This document shows, piece after piece, positions 62,243-64,000 of a DNA stretch of 64,000 bases. How positions within the stretch are numbered: the first letter of the stretch is position 1; each line of letters opens with the position of its first letter. The position numbers and the translations under genes were made by a program. Source of the DNA: Blautia sp. BIOML-A1 (GTDB lineage Bacteria; Bacillota; Clostridia; Lachnospirales; Lachnospiraceae); NCBI RefSeq assembly GCF_009883055.1, contig NZ_WWVR01000009.1, positions 1-64,000 on the forward strand, given 5' to 3'. The notes under the pieces were generated by a model. It saw only the letters and a list, made by a program, of their open reading frames with translations. It made no database searches and was not told the DNA's origin.

Positions 62243-63493
62243 ATGCAGCTTTATGAATTTAAAGAAACGCAGGAGCGAGTGATACTCATTGGAGTACAGA
62301 CAGGCGTGGGAGATGATGTTGAAGCTTCCCTGGATGAACTGGATGAACTTGCATAGACAGCCGGAGCAGAAACGGTTGCAAAAGTAATCCAGAACAGGGA
62401 GGCAGTTCATCCCGGCACTTATATCGGTAAGGGGAAGATTGAAGAAGTGGCATCTCTTCTGCGTGCACTGGATGCAAATGGCGTGATCTGTGATGATGAG
62501 CTGTCTCCGTCCCAGCTGAATAATCTGGAACGGGAGCTGGACTGCAAGGTTATGGACAGAACACTTCTGATCCTTGATATTTTTGCGAGAAGAGCAGTAT
62601 CCAGTGAAGGTAAGATTCAGGTGGAACTGGCTCAGCTCCGTTATCGTGCAGCAAGACTTGTCGGCCTTCGGGAATCTCTTTCCCGTCTGGGCGGTGGAAT
62701 CGGTACAAGAGGACCGGGCGAAAAGAAGCTGGAAACAGACAGACGACTGATCCGTACCAGGATCTCTGCACTTAAGGCAGAGCTTTCACAGGTGGAGAGA
62801 CACAGAGAACTGATCCGAGGAAAACGTTCCAGAGGCAGCCTCAAGACTGCCGCAATCGTCGGATATACCAATGCAGGAAAGTCGACGCTTCTGAATACAC
62901 TCACAGGTGCCGGAATACTGGCGGAGGACAAGCTTTTTGCTACATTGGATCCAACTACGAGAGTACTGGAACTAAAGGACGGACAGCAGATTCTGCTTAC
63001 GGATACAGTAGGATTTATACGCAAGCTGCCGCATCATCTGGTAGAAGCCTTCAAGAGTACGCTGGAGGAGGCAAAGTATGCAGATTATATCATACATGTA
63101 GTAGATGCTTCTAATCCTCAGGCGGAGCTTCAGATGTTTACAGTCTATGAAACATTGAGAGAACTGGGGGCAACAGGTAAAAAAATCATTACACTTCTGA
63201 ATAAGCAGGATAAGGCACCGGAAACCGGAATTCGTGACCTCAAAGCGGACTATACGGTAAAGTGCTCTGCGCGTACAGGCGAAGGTCTGGATGAGTTCAA
63301 AGAAGTTCTGGCTAAGCTTCTGGCGGAAGAGCAGATCTATCTGGAGGAATTATATCCTTACAGCGAAGCCGGCAAGATTCAGAAAATCCGTGAATTCGGA
63401 AGTCTTCTCTCAGAAGAATATCGTGAGGATGGAATTTTTGTGAAGGCCCGTGTGCCAGCAGAACTCTTTGTTTCCGTGATGCCAAAAGCCTGA
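62243..63493 (+). pseudogene. hflX: GTPase HflX with in-frame amber codon
   Basis: A 416-codon frame encoding HflX, a ribosome-binding GTPase that rescues or splits stalled ribosomes. The N-terminal ILIGVQTG and the G domain (GYTNAGKSTLLN, DTVGFIRKLP, LLNKQD) are intact, and length is normal. Codon 38 is TAG (62354-62356) in the stretch LDELDELA-x-TAGAETVAKVIQNR, where the family has an ordinary residue such as Lys, Glu or Gln, each one base from TAG. ATG 62243 follows GAGGAG. The start must otherwise fall at an internal GTG (62447), which would remove about 68 residues. It is either a nonsense mutation, a base error, or rare read-through. Confidence 0.85.
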
Positions 63494-63543
63494 AAAGGTA
63501 CGGAAAACAAGGAAAAAGGGCTTTTTATATATGTTAAAAACAA

Positions 63544-63589
63544 ACACTATATAGTTGTGAAGCGTGAAAGACGACACAATATATAGTGT
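63544..63589. promoter_or_regulatory. Two NrdR boxes
   Basis: ACACTATATAGTTGTG (63544-63559) and ACACAATATATAGTGT (63574-63589) match the NrdR-box pattern ACAC-W-ATATAT-W-GTGT. They are 30 bp apart, three helical turns, the usual arrangement for NrdR. They lie just upstream of the -35 of nrdD, so repression by NrdR when dATP is high is expected. The two boxes can also pair as a long stem. Confidence 0.88.
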
Positions 63590-63598
63590 TTTTGCGTA

Positions 63599-63627
63599 TT
63601 GACGCAAAGGATATAGTCTGATACAAT
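63599..63627 (+). promoter_or_regulatory. nrdD promoter
   Basis: TTGACG (63599-63604), 17 nt and TACAAT (63622-63627) form a strong sigma-70 promoter right after the NrdR boxes. Confidence 0.8.
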
Positions 63628-63663
63628 AGGTCTACAGCGCAAGACAGGGAGGTATGGTGCAGC

Positions 63664-64000
63664 ATGTTTCAGGTAGTTAAACGTGACGGAGAGATCGCTG
63701 ACTTTCAGATGTCCAAGATCACTTCAGCCATTGACAAAGCATTTGACGCAAAAGAAAAAATTTACAGCAAGGATATAATCGATCTTCTGGGGCTTCGGGT
63801 TACTGCAGATTTTCAGAATAAGATCCAGGATAATAAAGTAACCGTTGAGGATATTCAGGATAGCGTAGAGGATGTGCTGATCCAAGCCGGTTACAGTGAT
63901 GTAGCGAAGGCATATATCCTCTATCGTAAACAGAGAGAAAAGATCCGTAATATGAAATCCACGATCCTCGATTACAAAGAAATTGTAGACAGCTATGTAA
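63664..64000 (+). CDS. nrdD: Anaerobic ribonucleoside-triphosphate reductase NrdD, 5' part
   Basis: The first 112 codons of a gene cut by the window end. The start FQVVKRDGEIADFQMSKITSAIDKAFDA is an ATP-cone domain, which senses dATP/ATP, continuing with VTVEDIQDSVEDVLIQAGYSDVAKAYILYRKQREKIR. Together with the NrdR boxes this identifies class III ribonucleotide reductase NrdD, the glycyl-radical enzyme for anaerobic deoxynucleotide synthesis. GGGAGGTATGGTGCAGC precedes the ATG. A class II enzyme (NrdJ) also has an ATP cone and cannot be fully excluded on this part alone. Confidence 0.82.
   Translation, partial: MFQVVKRDGEIADFQMSKITSAIDKAFDAKEKIYSKDIIDLLGLRVTADFQNKIQDNKVTVEDIQDSVEDVLIQAGYSDVAKAYILYRKQREKIRNMKSTILDYKEIVDSYV

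Overview
The window reads as chromosome of an anaerobic Firmicute, most likely a Blautia-like Lachnospiraceae acetogen. This is inferred from the MetV/RnfC/MetF methylene-THF reductase set, an F-type ATP synthase whose c subunit carries Na+-type ligands, an [FeFe] hydrogenase, an oxygen-sensitive NrdD, AGAGG-type ribosome sites with frequent TTG/GTG starts, and the Rho-L31-DUF1385-PrmC-RF1 block. No rRNA, tRNA, CRISPR array, phage or complete insertion sequence was seen.

Layout. 1-3.2 kb: a 5'-truncated DUF1214 gene behind two operator-like inverted repeats, an exported protein, a degenerate stretch and a membrane-anchored alpha/beta hydrolase. 3.3-7.2 kb: a compact acyl-transfer cluster (condensation-domain protein, acyl carrier protein, acyl-AMP ligase) next to a TetR regulator. 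7.6-11.1 kb: a MetV-RnfC fusion, a second MetV and MetF. 11.3-22.2 kb: ROK regulator, mannonate/mannitol-type dehydrogenase, a broken GntP permease, glyoxalase-like protein, MarR plus TauE exporter, AI-2E family protein, GH42 beta-galactosidase and a MATE pump. 22.5-29.9 kb: complete ATP synthase operon. 30.1-31.6 kb: cardiolipin synthase.

31.7-45.9 kb is the outstanding region. It holds two NifH-like ATPases, two NifD-like and two NifK-like component-1 proteins, a group-B-like [FeFe] hydrogenase, a TM1266-type regulator and a full HypF-HypC-HypD-HypE set. No HypA, HypB, [NiFe] hydrogenase subunit, HydEFG, NifB or NifEN gene is present in the window. HypCDEF normally build and carry an Fe(CN)2CO unit, so their embedding in a nitrogenase-like operon suggests an undescribed reductase or cofactor-assembly machine. 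The two Nif-like modules are split by a 180-bp palindrome and a 23-bp tandem repeat array.

45.9-64 kb is mostly housekeeping: RidA, RNase H, an AGCS symporter, a FadR-type regulator with a malate/lactate dehydrogenase and malic enzyme, a HisC-like aminotransferase, Rho, L31, DUF1385, PrmC, RF1, a nucleotidyltransferase, GlmM-like mutase, TPR lipoprotein, an HflX gene interrupted by an amber codon, and the start of nrdD under two NrdR boxes. A family of about 27-bp palindromes (GTTACTGT...ACAGTAAC) is scattered between genes, and two conserved genes carry single in-frame TAG codons.
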